Assembly (NCBI GenBank): GCA_020444175.1
Contig: JAHLLM010000019.1
Coordinates: 33,567 to 97,566, forward strand
Direction: 5' to 3'
Origin: Desulfobulbaceae bacterium
GTDB taxonomy: Bacteria > Desulfobacterota > Desulfobulbia > Desulfobulbales > SURF-16
Length of the DNA stretch: 64,000 nt
In this document: positions 36,701-45,013 of the stretch, one piece after another
Layout of the letters: the number at the start of each line of letters is the position of its first letter
Position numbering within the stretch: the stretch's first letter is position 1
Notes under the pieces: generated by a model
What the model saw: only the letters and a program-made list of their open reading frames with translations
Database searches by the model: none
What the model was told of the DNA's origin: nothing
Translations under genes and position numbers: made by a program

Positions 36701-38627
36701 TTCGGACAGCTATGCATTCGGCGTCTATCCTCCGGGCGGTGTTGTCACCGGCAACGGTGTCAAGAAGATTGGCGAAACCTATTACTTTATTCCAGCCGAC
36801 AGCCTGGTGGGAGAGCAGCTTTTTACCTACGAGTTCGGCGGCAGAAAAGTGCAATTGGTGGCCTCTGTTGCCACCCGGCCCCAGGCCCGCTTTTCATATG
36901 AGGTCAAGGAATTTGTTGTTGGCGAGGATGGAGTTGCAACGGCAGCCATTGTCCAGTTTACCAACCTCTCCCTTGATGCCGATGAGTTCCATTGGGATTT
37001 TGGCGACAGTATCACGTCAAGTGAGGACTCGCCGAGCCATACCTTTGATATCAGCAAGGAAAACAGTTTCAAGGTCACATTGACGGCCATGACCGAAGCC
37101 TGCAGGGATCAAACGGCTCAGGATATGAGTCTGGTGCCTGTCAGTTTTTATATTGAAAAGCATGTGAAAGAATTCTGTAGTGCCGATGCAAATGCCTATA
37201 CTCTCATTGCCGAGCCGGCGGGAGGCGTTTTGGGCGATAATCCTGCCATCGACGTTGAAACAAGCACCTTCCATCCGGACAGGGTGAACCTGGCCGGAGA
37301 ACAGAAGGCCTCGGTTGAACTCACCTATGAGCAGAATGAACAGAAGGTCGTTCTTGCCCTTTATGTCTACGCCAGCCCGCAGCCCAAGTTCAGCACGGAA
37401 ATTCTGGAGTCCGGCGAGCAGAGTATTTTTGTCCGCTTTGTCAATGAGACGGTCCATGGCAGTGAGTATACCTGGGATTTCGGCGACGGAGAGACGAGCA
37501 GTCGTCCTGACCCGACCCATGAGTACAAGATTGCGGCGGGAACGAATTTTACCGTCACCCTGACCGCTTTGAATGGTCCCTGCCAGGCCTCGGTCGAGCA
37601 GGAGTTGAGCGTAAGTTCGCTTGTGCTCGGGTTTGGCGGTGAATCGGATGGCAAATTCTGCGAAACGGACGAGACCGGCATCGAGCTTGTCGGCACACCG
37701 GCTGGTGGCAAGTTTGCCGGAGCGGGCGTCAAGGATAGCCGTTTCATACCCGCTCTGGTGGATATGGGCACCTTGAGCAAAAAAACCGTGACCCTCCAGT
37801 ATATTCTCGGCTCCCGGGCCGCAACCCTGCTTGCCGTTGTCTATAAAAAACCGGTGCTTGCTTTTATCCCCAAAGTATCGTCCGCCCAGTTGGGAGTGAG
37901 CGTCTCCTTTACCAACCAGTCGCTCTATGCGGAGAAGTATGTCTGGGATTTCGGTGATGGAAGCTCCGAGTCTACGGGCTATAACATCACCCATATCTAC
38001 AAGAAGGCAGGGAGCTACCAGGTGACTCTCAGGGGGCTCAACCCTCATTGTGAGAGCAGTCTCACCAAAACCGTTGCCGCTGTCATTGACACACCCCAAG
38101 AGCCGGAAGTGGTGCCTTTCACGCCGCTTAAAAATCTGACCGACATGCTTGGCTCCTCAAAGGTCAAGAGCCTGCTTCTCGAGTTTGGCGTAAACGGCGC
38201 CTATCTGCAGGATTTTTATCGGCAGATGGCGGAAATTGTCAGATCAGGGGACGAGAAAAAAATTACCGCCTTTGCCATGGAGGAATTCCAGTTCATCGGC
38301 CTTATCAATGAAATTCTCTCCCTTGGCAACCAGATGTATAAAAATGGCCGCGGCCTGCAGCCAACAACCCTGCAGGTGCTGATCGATGTCTATCGCCTGT
38401 CCATCTGCAACTTTGTCAACCTGCAGGGCAAGCGCAGCGCCGATCTGGCCAAAACATCAAAACTGCACGATGGACTTAAAAAACTTACCGAACTGACGGC
38501 AATGCTGAATGAATACCTGACGTTCGAGAAATTCCCGACCCAGGGTTTTGAACTTGTACCATTTACCTGGTTCGAAGATATGCCGAGCTTACGGGCATAC
38601 GCCGTGGCTCTGGGTAAGTCTCTGTAA
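33747..38627 (+). CDS. Large eCIS protein with three Ig-like/PKD repeats (fibre or baseplate decoration candidate)
   Basis: The 1626-residue protein is read from ATG 33747, with GGAG six bases upstream; the frame is open from 33735. The first 950 residues are of no family I recognise. They start KYPVFKPNQVLSDGQLNKIL and contain a charged linker (EEEEQAEREKERQ) near 530-540. From about 970 to 1450 there are three units of about 160 residues, each a Cys-led Ig-like domain (FCSxD ... PxGG ... G) followed by a PKD domain (WDFGD at 1083, 1243 and 1400). PKD and Ig-like repeats are adhesive. The position after Pvc12 is where the tail fibre gene (Pvc13) lies in PVC loci, and no other fibre is present. 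The fibre role is inference. Confidence 0.7.
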   Translation: MIKTEKYPVFKPNQVLSDGQLNKILTYLEPQDRATRTLGIGRGILCGFEVKVSKNSIKILPGVGLTSAGFMFSIPNAVVFKYCFSFTPTDQYTPFLASNSTDHIELLELAETDESDDGSWTPLTDLVLEEYVVAIFLNDYEFDLTSCLPENCDNQGGEKRLEWRVLLLQRDDALGVLQNADTRLGAAVDEAEVTAILHAKYELRKLTLRRPLLGENNVVRFSTLSRNYSDVCRAEVNRFKEALTAAHNCYKPLVGTENVNPALETLYSHYRRLGDGRGLQYFWDFLDELFHAYNEFIDQAFMLTSVCGFVRGTFSHHLFLGPAENLTGCRPTIFRHSFTPACEDYFYGDLPGEVNTLFQRILLLIKGFVWKPGLETLRITPQELGSSFGQRAIPHYLKHDLVKDAWSLAARRRCQQDLIPSYHRPDNTILQENLVDFNHLRVEGHMYRKKGDVVKELEELRSSYNLPFQIKCLELGSVPEFSSGGCSIGGLRILYEITRLDVLCFVEDKIRFLNSIVADDLEFDTEEEEQAEREKERQPTRIEASKKLDYTEVIDFGRNKVFATQKRKAQQQGALNLLVSTKEASPEAMDMSAADLAITQPKAYSARSVVYESTNTTIPYAGRKQSRFEKDFDEAELDKVEVPFGVKEIVGRQTATPRVSKDEGFEKQLAPKAEAVKKEIPVEEDSTSFTIKARDVAFAFPKTPVTDYGKYAKDELGDRLLSELVGSLVKLLEELPEEVHLFDIDAVEETCAVIKDKALALKDIVEELLGSQDYAPKGVEYALIAELLELADACIEMRLGRIVELHNSEWQAAENSSILAEYIKKHPSIHHCGGVHIGGTLVLVSGYIDKVREISRIKELTRSLFVKAPLAVYKELRGNVYENVLRTAGHFNRKAFTWAKRIDKERIDDKTLAKATAAPAVTLDRERSALLNGLLTKIETSSDEEMILFDFCHQYICCSDCSSVEYIVIAELKLYLPKLAFCSDDSDSYAFGVYPPGGVVTGNGVKKIGETYYFIPADSLVGEQLFTYEFGGRKVQLVASVATRPQARFSYEVKEFVVGEDGVATAAIVQFTNLSLDADEFHWDFGDSITSSEDSPSHTFDISKENSFKVTLTAMTEACRDQTAQDMSLVPVSFYIEKHVKEFCSADANAYTLIAEPAGGVLGDNPAIDVETSTFHPDRVNLAGEQKASVELTYEQNEQKVVLALYVYASPQPKFSTEILESGEQSIFVRFVNETVHGSEYTWDFGDGETSSRPDPTHEYKIAAGTNFTVTLTALNGPCQASVEQELSVSSLVLGFGGESDGKFCETDETGIELVGTPAGGKFAGAGVKDSRFIPALVDMGTLSKKTVTLQYILGSRAATLLAVVYKKPVLAFIPKVSSAQLGVSVSFTNQSLYAEKYVWDFGDGSSESTGYNITHIYKKAGSYQVTLRGLNPHCESSLTKTVAAVIDTPQEPEVVPFTPLKNLTDMLGSSKVKSLLLEFGVNGAYLQDFYRQMAEIVRSGDEKKITAFAMEEFQFIGLINEILSLGNQMYKNGRGLQPTTLQVLIDVYRLSICNFVNLQGKRSADLAKTSKLHDGLKKLTELTAMLNEYLTFEKFPTQGFELVPFTWFEDMPSLRAYAVALGKSL

Positions 38628-39164
38628 TGAGAAATTATTGTTTCAGGGTAGGTTGGGTAGAGCTGAATTGAATCAACCACATTCTGTTGGGTTTCGTTTT
38701 GCCCTCTGCCATGTCATCCTCTGGGCATGGAAAGAGATAGGCGAAACCCAACAATATGGAGCCCTGACTCCACTCTACCCAGCCTACGATTGTGTATTTG
38801 GATAATCGAGGTGGCGGATAGCTGATCAGCAAAAGGGTAGGTTGCGGTAGAGCTGAATTGAACCCATCCCATTCTGTTGGGTTTCGTTTTGCCCTCTGGC
38901 ATGTCATCCTCTGGGCATGGAAAGAGATAAGCGAAACCCAACAATATGGAGCCCTGACCCCGCTCTACCCAGCCTACGATTGTGTATTTAGTTGGGTTTC
39001 GCTTCACTCTTTTCATGCTGGGATGATGAAGCGGCACGGGCAAGAGTGAAACCCAACATAGTTTTGCGATAAGGCACAGCTCTACCCAACCTACGAATTT
39101 TGTGTATTTGGCAGAACGAGGTGGCGGATGGCCGATTCATTTATAAACTCTAAAAAGGAACTCC
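38628..39164. other. Repeat-filled gap between fibre candidate and tape measure
   Basis: The 537 bases hold no gene. They consist of three GTAGGTTGGG-family units (see 38649-39101). Just before 39165 lies a short leader with AGGA for the tape measure start. The spacer GAGGTGGCGGAT occurs twice (about 38808 and 39119). Confidence 0.6.
38649..39101. repeat. Two full and one partial GTAGGTTGGG-family palindromic repeats in tandem
   Basis: Unit 1 (38649-38788) and unit 2 (about 38837-38976) are almost identical: GTAGGTTG(C)GGTAGAGCTGAATTG, CTGTTGGGTTTCG, a loop with CATCCTCTGGGCATGG, CGAAACCCAACA, then CTCTACCCAGCCTACGA. Unit 3 (38991-39101) begins at the inner GTTGGGTTTCG and ends CTCTACCCAACCTACGA. 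Each unit can fold on itself. Small ORFs inside are artefacts of the repeat. Confidence 0.7.
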
Positions 39165-41198
39165 ATGGTTTCCGTGCATCAGATAAAGCGCTTGCAGGTT
39201 GATCTGCAGGTTACTGATCAGGAGCAGGCACGAGCGCTGCAGCAGGAAGTTTCGACCTTCTGCCGCACCCAGCTCCCTGATGTTCTGCAGGACGTTTTTG
39301 ATTCTGCTGCTGCGGACCGCTATCTGCGTATCGAGCGACTTGAGATTACCCTCCCCCCATTCAAGGATGTGGCTGATTTCCGCAGTAAGGTTGCTGAGCG
39401 CCTGCGGAACGAACTTGGCTTTCAACTTGCCGCGGTTCAGGATGTCGGTGCTGCAGCAGCCCTTGCTGCCGCAGGGAGCGGGAAGACTCCAGAACATGAA
39501 ACAGCAACCTTTGATATTCCCTATCAGGCTGCCGATGTCTTTTTGCATATTTTGAAATACGGCACCCCTCCCTGGCATGCCGTGGCAATGGATTTTGACG
39601 ATATTGTCAGCGAGGTCACCCTACTGCTAGAGGCAGAGCATTCATTCCGGTTTCATCTTGCCGCAGTCTTTAGCACATACGACCAGGTGCTGCGCCGTTT
39701 TCTCCTGCAGACGCCGGCACCAGCCAGGCGCAGGATTCTTGCCCTTCTCTCTGGAAATGATGAAAGTCTTATCGAAGCTCTTGAGGCTTTCATGGAGACC
39801 TTTATGGAGGCCCTGGCCAGGCGGGCAAGCCTTGTTGCGCATTACCGATTGCCGGTCAGGGAGATTATTTGCAGGCATATTCTGCAGAAAGGCTCTCTTG
39901 ATAACGGCCTCTTTCGCCTGGTGCTGGAGAAGGTGATTGCAAAGCTTGCCACTGCTTCCGGAATCAATGTGCATGGTATTCTCTCTGATCTCAGCCTGGC
40001 AGACATTGAAACAGAGACCGTGTTGCCCATGCACTGGCGGACAGCCTTTGACAACACCCTTGGTTCATTTCGGCTTTCGGGCAACAGGTACATTGACAAT
40101 AGCGATCTGGCGTTGCCGGCTGACAAAACGGTTTTGCCGCCGGAAAAGGGTGAGCCGGAGGATAGTGCAGAAGAAAAAAGAACAGCGGACGGTTCGACTG
40201 CCCAGGAAGCCGCAGCGGATGCTGTCGACACCAGTAGCATCGCTGCAGAAAGCGCGGAGCAAGAAATGCTGACCGGCAGTGAAAGGGCAACAGTTGAAAA
40301 AAGAGAACAGCCTGGCAGTATTCAGCCTGAAGAAGACTGGTCTGAACCAGACGATGGTGCATTAGACCGGGCTGAGCCGCCTGAAAAAAGTATCCCCCGG
40401 CAAGAGGATAAAAATTTTCCCCTTGAAGACGATAAGCGGCGGGACATTTCCCGTGGAATGCGTGAAGCAGAGAAGGTTCGGGACTATTCGGAAGACTCCG
40501 CGGGAAAAGGGCCTCCGAAAAAACAGGGTGGACATGCCGGAGAGCAGGACCGTGACCTTGCCGGGCACATTGGCCAGCCTGCCCGGGAAGAGCATCAGCA
40601 CGGTGCATCATCAGACCATGGCTTTGCCCCTGGTGATTCATCTTTCAACCGTAGCGAACCTGCGGAAGGTTTGCCCTGGATGAGCAGCTATGAAACAGAG
40701 GAGTTTCATGTAACCAATGCCGGTCTGGTCCTGCTGGCCCCGTTTTTTGGCCAGGTTTTTAAGAATCTCGGCTACCTGAACAAGGAGCGCGATTTTATCA
40801 GTGAGGACATGCGGGTACGAGCAATACACTTCAGCCAGTTTCTGGTGACTGATAAGCAGCACCCGCCGGAATCCACGCTGGTGTTGAACAAGATTCTCTG
40901 CGGCATGGAAGTGAATGAATCCCTGGAAAGATACATCGACGTAACGGCTGCGGAGCGCGGCGCTGCCCAGGAGGTCATCGATTCCGCCCTTGAACATTGG
41001 ACGGCCTTGAAGCGCACCTCGGCGCCTGTTTTTCGGCAAACCTTTCTCAGGCATGAGGGAATCCTGACGTATCAAGGCACAAGCCGGCTGCTCAGAATTG
41101 AACGCACCTCGGTGGATGTCTTGCTTGACACCCTGCCCTGGACGATTTCGATAATCAAGCATCCCTGGATGCAGCAACCGGTTATTGTGGAATGGTGA
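39165..41198 (+). CDS. Contractile injection system tape measure protein (Pvc14-like)
   Basis: The 677-residue protein starts with the tape-measure family signature: HQIKRLQVDLQVTDQEQARALQQEV, then LRIERLEITLPPF. Its C-terminal part is also typical (NAGLVLLAPFFGQVFKNLGYL, KQHPPESTLVLNKILCGM, WTALKRTSAPVFRQTFLRHEGIL, PWTISIIKHPWM). The stretch between about 330 and 500 is low-complexity, rich in Glu, Asp, Gly and Lys, and probably sets variable length. It fixes tube length during assembly. The stop overlaps the ATPase start by seven bases. Confidence 0.9.
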   Translation: MVSVHQIKRLQVDLQVTDQEQARALQQEVSTFCRTQLPDVLQDVFDSAAADRYLRIERLEITLPPFKDVADFRSKVAERLRNELGFQLAAVQDVGAAAALAAAGSGKTPEHETATFDIPYQAADVFLHILKYGTPPWHAVAMDFDDIVSEVTLLLEAEHSFRFHLAAVFSTYDQVLRRFLLQTPAPARRRILALLSGNDESLIEALEAFMETFMEALARRASLVAHYRLPVREIICRHILQKGSLDNGLFRLVLEKVIAKLATASGINVHGILSDLSLADIETETVLPMHWRTAFDNTLGSFRLSGNRYIDNSDLALPADKTVLPPEKGEPEDSAEEKRTADGSTAQEAAADAVDTSSIAAESAEQEMLTGSERATVEKREQPGSIQPEEDWSEPDDGALDRAEPPEKSIPRQEDKNFPLEDDKRRDISRGMREAEKVRDYSEDSAGKGPPKKQGGHAGEQDRDLAGHIGQPAREEHQHGASSDHGFAPGDSSFNRSEPAEGLPWMSSYETEEFHVTNAGLVLLAPFFGQVFKNLGYLNKERDFISEDMRVRAIHFSQFLVTDKQHPPESTLVLNKILCGMEVNESLERYIDVTAAERGAAQEVIDSALEHWTALKRTSAPVFRQTFLRHEGILTYQGTSRLLRIERTSVDVLLDTLPWTISIIKHPWMQQPVIVEW

Positions 41199-42535
41199 CC
41201 AGGACCAGGCAGAAAAAGGACAATGTCTTTGAGGCTGAATTTGACTGGCTCTTCACGGTTATTGAGCAGCGGTTGAACAGTTATTTTCAGAGCAAGCCTT
41301 TTGAGATGCATGCCCCGCCCCTGGCCCATGATTCGCAAAACGCCTTTCATGCCTTTGTGCGCCGGGCGAATTTAAGCGACGAGGAACGGGTTATCCTGCT
41401 GCTGGCCATGGCCCCCCATGTTCGGCCCCAGATGCTTGACGTATTTTTTACCCAGAACAAGGAAACCCAGCGTGGGTTTGCCGAATTCGGTGGATTGCAG
41501 GGCAAGGCCCACAGCGGCTTTCTGCCCACCGTGGATACTGCTCTTTTTGTTCTGGCCGGCCAGGATCTGAACAGGCGTTTTGAGTTGATGCAGCTTTTTG
41601 ATCCGGAGCATGCCTTTTTTCAGGAAAAGGTGCTGCATCTGACCGAAGTGGAAACAGACGAGCCTTTAGGCGCACGGCGAATCGACGTGGGTGAGGAGTT
41701 TCTGCATCGCAGTTTGTTTGCCCGCCCTCTGGACCCGCAGTTCGGGCCGGGATTTCCGGCCAGGCAGCTTAAAACCAGATTCAGGTGGGACGAGCTTGTC
41801 CTTGATCCCTATACCCATGAGCAGCTCCAGGAGTTGAAGGCCTGGCTGCAGTATGGAGAGACCCTGATGAAAACATGGGAGCTGGAAAGAAAGCTGATGC
41901 CCGGTTACCGCTGTCTGTTCCATGGCCCGCCCGGCACCGGCAAAAGTTTGACAGCCGCCCTGCTTGGCCAGGTTTCCGGGCGCAAGGTTTACTGCATCGA
42001 TCTTTCCATGATCATTTCAAAGTACATAGGCGAGACGGAAAAGAACTTGGAAAAGGTCTTTGCCCAGGCAGAGGAAAAAAACTGGCTGCTGTTTTTTGAT
42101 GAGGCCGATGCCCTGTTCGGTAAACGAACCCAGGTCAATGATTCCCATGACCGTTTTGCCAATCAGGAGACATCCTATCTCTTGCAGCGGGTGGAGATCT
42201 TCCCAGGCGTGGTCATCCTGGCCACCAACCTGAAATCAAACATAGACGATGCCTTTTCACGGAGATTCCAGGCGGTTATTCATTTCCCCATGCCGGATAA
42301 AAAGCTTCGTCACCAACTCTGGAGTCAGAGTTTCAGCCCCATGACAAAACTGTCCAAAGATATTGATCTGAGGGAAATTGCCGACAGATTCGAGCTGGCA
42401 GGCGGAGCGATCATGAATGTGGTTCGCTACTGCTCGCTCATGGCCCTGCAGCGCCATTCAACGGAAATCACCTATGAGGATCTGGAGCAGGGAATTTTAC
42501 GGGAGTTTAATAAAGAAGGCAGGAGCGCGGACTAA
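41192..42535 (+). CDS. AAA+ ATPase of the eCIS (Pvc15-like)
   Basis: The 447-residue ATPase has Walker A GPPGTGKS near 246-253, Walker B LLFFDEADALF near 300-310, an arginine-finger region (DDAFSRRFQAVIHF) and a C-terminal helical lid (FELAGGAIMNVVRYCSLMALQR). The N-terminal 190 residues are the eCIS-specific part (SDEERVILLLAMAPHVRPQMLD, GLQGKAHSGFLPT). Pvc15-type ATPases are needed for loading or folding effectors and for assembly. The stop overlaps the effector start (TAATG), which links it to cargo. Confidence 0.93.
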   Translation: MVTRTRQKKDNVFEAEFDWLFTVIEQRLNSYFQSKPFEMHAPPLAHDSQNAFHAFVRRANLSDEERVILLLAMAPHVRPQMLDVFFTQNKETQRGFAEFGGLQGKAHSGFLPTVDTALFVLAGQDLNRRFELMQLFDPEHAFFQEKVLHLTEVETDEPLGARRIDVGEEFLHRSLFARPLDPQFGPGFPARQLKTRFRWDELVLDPYTHEQLQELKAWLQYGETLMKTWELERKLMPGYRCLFHGPPGTGKSLTAALLGQVSGRKVYCIDLSMIISKYIGETEKNLEKVFAQAEEKNWLLFFDEADALFGKRTQVNDSHDRFANQETSYLLQRVEIFPGVVILATNLKSNIDDAFSRRFQAVIHFPMPDKKLRHQLWSQSFSPMTKLSKDIDLREIADRFELAGGAIMNVVRYCSLMALQRHSTEITYEDLEQGILREFNKEGRSAD

Positions 42536-44745
42536 TGGCACCCAGGATTATTTGGCGATATCGCAGAAAGCGGCATACGATCCCTGCCGCTAAAAGCCGC
42601 AAGCAGGACAGGGTGTTCGGCTCTGCCGAATCCCAGGCAGCAGGCTCTGTGCTGCATATGCAGATGCTTGAAAAGCAGGAGGCTCAGAACCGGGTCCAGC
42701 TTGCTGAAGAAGAGGAGGTGCAGGCTCAACTCCAGGAAGAGGAAGAGGGAGAAGAGATGGTGCAAACCCAACTGCAGGAGGCTGAGGAGGAAGAGGAGGT
42801 GCAGGCTCAGCTCCAGGAAGAGGAAGAGGGGGAAGAGGTGGTGCAGCCCCAGCTGCAGGAAGCTGAGGAGGAAGAGGAGGTGCAGACTCAACTCCAGGAA
42901 GAGGAAGAGGGAGAAAAGGTGGTACAAACCCAGCTGCAGGAAGCTGCTGAAGAAGAGGAGGCGCAGACCCAGCTCCAGGAAGAAGAAGAGGAAGAGGCCC
43001 AGCCAAAAGTCGAGCCGGTTCGCAAGCGTTCCAACCGTCTGATCCGGTCCGTGGCCAAGAGCGGTTTTAAGGGTAACCCCGGTTCCTATCCCTTCCGGCA
43101 CAGAATTCAGGCAGCATTCGGCAACCACGACATCTCAAACGTAAAGGTCTTCAGTGATTCCAATGCCCAGCAGGCTAATCGCAGGCTGGGTGCCCTGGCC
43201 TACGCCTCCCGCGAGAAGGTTGCTTTCCGGGGCTATCCGGACCTGCACACCGCCGCCCATGAAGCTGCCCATATCATCCAACAGCGTCAAGGGGTCCGGC
43301 TCAAGGACGGTAAAGGCAGAAAAGGGGATCCTTATGAGCGTCATGCCGATGCCGTTGCCGACCGGGTTGTGCAGGGAAAATCGGTTCAGTCTCTGTTAAA
43401 CAGCATGCCGTCAGCAGCAGGCAATGCCAAGAGTGCGGTGCAGCTCAAAGACGTTTCCGAAGGGCAGACCGCTTATAGAGCAGGAAACTGGGCCCTTGAG
43501 GTCTGTGGCAGGCGGGAAAAAAAGGATACGCGGTCCCTTGCGGAGAGGGATCCCCAGGGCTTGGGAGCCCATGCCGCACAGCGGAGCGCCTTTGCCGAAA
43601 CCGACCCCAAGGGTGCCGGGAACAAAAAAATTATCTCTTTTGATGCCGCGTCTCTGGAAGAGAAATCAAAACCCATGGCTCCTCCACCCGAATTGACCGA
43701 AGTCACCTCGGATATATGGGATGTCAAGGCGCTGCGTACCGTGCTTTTTGACGAGGAGCCCCGTTTTGACGATATTATGCAGAGCAGCATCAATTCCTGC
43801 TACCTGCTGGCCGTACTTCTGTCGCTGACAAACACGGACAAAGGCCTGGCAACCATCCGGGAGATTGTTTCAGAAACGCCTGATGCCTTTGTGGTCAAGT
43901 TTTATCAGATCCTGGAAGGCGGGGTGCCGGATACGTTCAGAAATTTCCATGTGACAGTGCCGCACATGCGTGCCTCATGGCAGGCAAATGTTCCTCTCCA
44001 GGGTCCTTATCCTTTAAATGATGAAGTTCAGGGCTGGCTGAGAACTTATTTCCCCATTCCTCCCTATGCCACGCTGATTGGCGACTATTATAAACAGGTG
44101 GCCTGGGCCTGGGCCATAGAAAAGGCCTTTGCAACCGTGGTCGGCGACTGGCAGGGTGTGGAGGGCGGTGACGCCGGCACGGCCTTTCTGGTTCTGCTCG
44201 GCAGCATGGGCAATGCCCTGATTCCCAAAGATGGGGAAAATCTTGTGGCAATACGGCTTTTTAACCAGATATATAACAAGTTCCGCCTTGGCACACCCAT
44301 GACGGTCACTCCCAGGGACGGGCATGAAATTCCAGCCTCATTCACCCATACCTACCATGTTGTTCATGCCGACGAGTATGGCGTGACCGTGGTGCCGCGA
44401 TGCAAGGTTCCCAAAGAAGCAGAGCAGATAAGCTGGGACACCTTTTTTCTGCTGTCCGGCAAAACATACGCCAAGGGACAGGCTAAAAGTCCCCTGCAAC
44501 TGGCAACAGGCACCGACATCCTGGCTGCCTGGAGAACCGGACATACGGTGTACGGCAGCTGGTATCCCTCGGTGAACTATGACGGCAAACGTTTTTTTCT
44601 GTCCCAGCATGCGTACAGTATTACCGGCATTGATGCCAAAACCATCAGCCTGGAGGAGCCTTACGGACGTTTTCCGCTGCACGCCCTTTCAAGAAAGGAG
44701 TTCTGCAGCCTGTTTTCAATTATTTACGCCCCAAACAGTTTTTAG
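42535..44745 (+). CDS. eCIS-core (DUF4157) effector with calpain-like cysteine protease domain
   Basis: The 736-residue protein has four parts: a basic start (1-57); an acidic repeat region (58-158; three 27-residue units of EEEEVQ-QLQ type plus a partial unit); an eCIS-core domain at about 185-290 with HEAAH at 242-246 and the YERHADAVADRVV end; and a C-terminal domain (about 395-736). The last resembles calpain-type (C2) proteases: Q416-x5-Cys422 in QSSINSCYLLAVLLSL (compare QGALGDCWLLA) and His692 in QHAYSITGID. The third residue, Asn in the usual NPWG, is Glu708 here (EEPYG). It is likely a cargo toxin or processing enzyme, injected by the particle. Protease activity is inferred. Confidence 0.8.
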   Translation: MAPRIIWRYRRKRHTIPAAKSRKQDRVFGSAESQAAGSVLHMQMLEKQEAQNRVQLAEEEEVQAQLQEEEEGEEMVQTQLQEAEEEEEVQAQLQEEEEGEEVVQPQLQEAEEEEEVQTQLQEEEEGEKVVQTQLQEAAEEEEAQTQLQEEEEEEAQPKVEPVRKRSNRLIRSVAKSGFKGNPGSYPFRHRIQAAFGNHDISNVKVFSDSNAQQANRRLGALAYASREKVAFRGYPDLHTAAHEAAHIIQQRQGVRLKDGKGRKGDPYERHADAVADRVVQGKSVQSLLNSMPSAAGNAKSAVQLKDVSEGQTAYRAGNWALEVCGRREKKDTRSLAERDPQGLGAHAAQRSAFAETDPKGAGNKKIISFDAASLEEKSKPMAPPPELTEVTSDIWDVKALRTVLFDEEPRFDDIMQSSINSCYLLAVLLSLTNTDKGLATIREIVSETPDAFVVKFYQILEGGVPDTFRNFHVTVPHMRASWQANVPLQGPYPLNDEVQGWLRTYFPIPPYATLIGDYYKQVAWAWAIEKAFATVVGDWQGVEGGDAGTAFLVLLGSMGNALIPKDGENLVAIRLFNQIYNKFRLGTPMTVTPRDGHEIPASFTHTYHVVHADEYGVTVVPRCKVPKEAEQISWDTFFLLSGKTYAKGQAKSPLQLATGTDILAAWRTGHTVYGSWYPSVNYDGKRFFLSQHAYSITGIDAKTISLEEPYGRFPLHALSRKEFCSLFSIIYAPNSF
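42706..43008 (+). repeat. 81-base acidic coding repeat in the calpain-like effector
   Basis: Three units of 81 bases (27 residues: EEEEVQAQLQEEEEGEEM/VVQ-QLQEAE) and a shorter fourth cover residues 58-158. They are nearly identical, so slippage-prone. The encoded segment is extremely acidic and would form a charged helix. Confidence 0.8.
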
Positions 44746-44778
44746 TAGAGGGCAAATATGACGCGTGGGTAGGTAGCA

Positions 44779-44922
44779 GGGTAGGTTGGGTAGAGCGGAT
44801 ATTTCCTCGAAATTGTTGGGTTTCGCTTGATTTGTGTGTCATTCTGGAATGGTGAAGCGTCTGGACAGTAGCGAAACCCAACAAAGTTTGTCTCCCAAAT
44901 CCGCTCTACCCAACCTACCCTA
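44779..44922. repeat. GTAGGTTGGG-family palindromic repeat between the two effector genes
   Basis: GGTAGGTTGGGTAGAGCGGAT (left) pairs with ATCCGCTCTACCCAACCTACC (right) almost perfectly. Inside is GTTGGGTTTCGC paired with GCGAAACCCAAC, the same design as units at 38649-39101. It lies in the 268-base gap between the calpain-like and giant effector genes. Confidence 0.8.
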
Positions 44923-45013
44923 CCCCTTCGCGGGAATGACGGCAAAAAAGTTGAAGAGCGTTGGGAATCATATACGAATTTGGTGTAAAACGATAAATCC
45001 CGGCAGGTAAAAT

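Noticed and set aside
37017..38099. 360-codon antisense ORF over the PKD region
   Set aside because: It is an antisense shadow of a gene with clear PKD domains; the long open frame follows from the codon use of the sense strand.
38635..39049. Small ORFs with GWVE/RNPT-type text in the repeats
   Set aside because: The same peptides come from every GTAGGTTGGG repeat copy in several frames; they are repeat translation artefacts.
38649..39101. CRISPR-like spaced repeats
   Set aside because: Units are about 140 bases long, palindromic, only two to three in number and without cas genes; they are dispersed intergenic repeats.
16277..42535. Prophage or type VI secretion interpretation
   Set aside because: No capsid, portal, terminase, lysis or integrase genes, and no TssB/C, TssJLM or ClpV genes. 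DUF4157 proteins, DUF5908 and the AAA+ ATPase identify an eCIS.
42532..43128. Leu/Phe-rich antisense ORF that looks like a membrane protein
   Set aside because: It is the complement of the Glu-rich repeats (GAG/GAA read as CTC/TTC), so the hydrophobic look is an artefact.
43258..43272. HEAAH as proof of a metalloprotease effector
   Set aside because: HExxH-type motifs are part of the eCIS-core (DUF4157) domain in general and do not by themselves show that protease activity is the toxic function.
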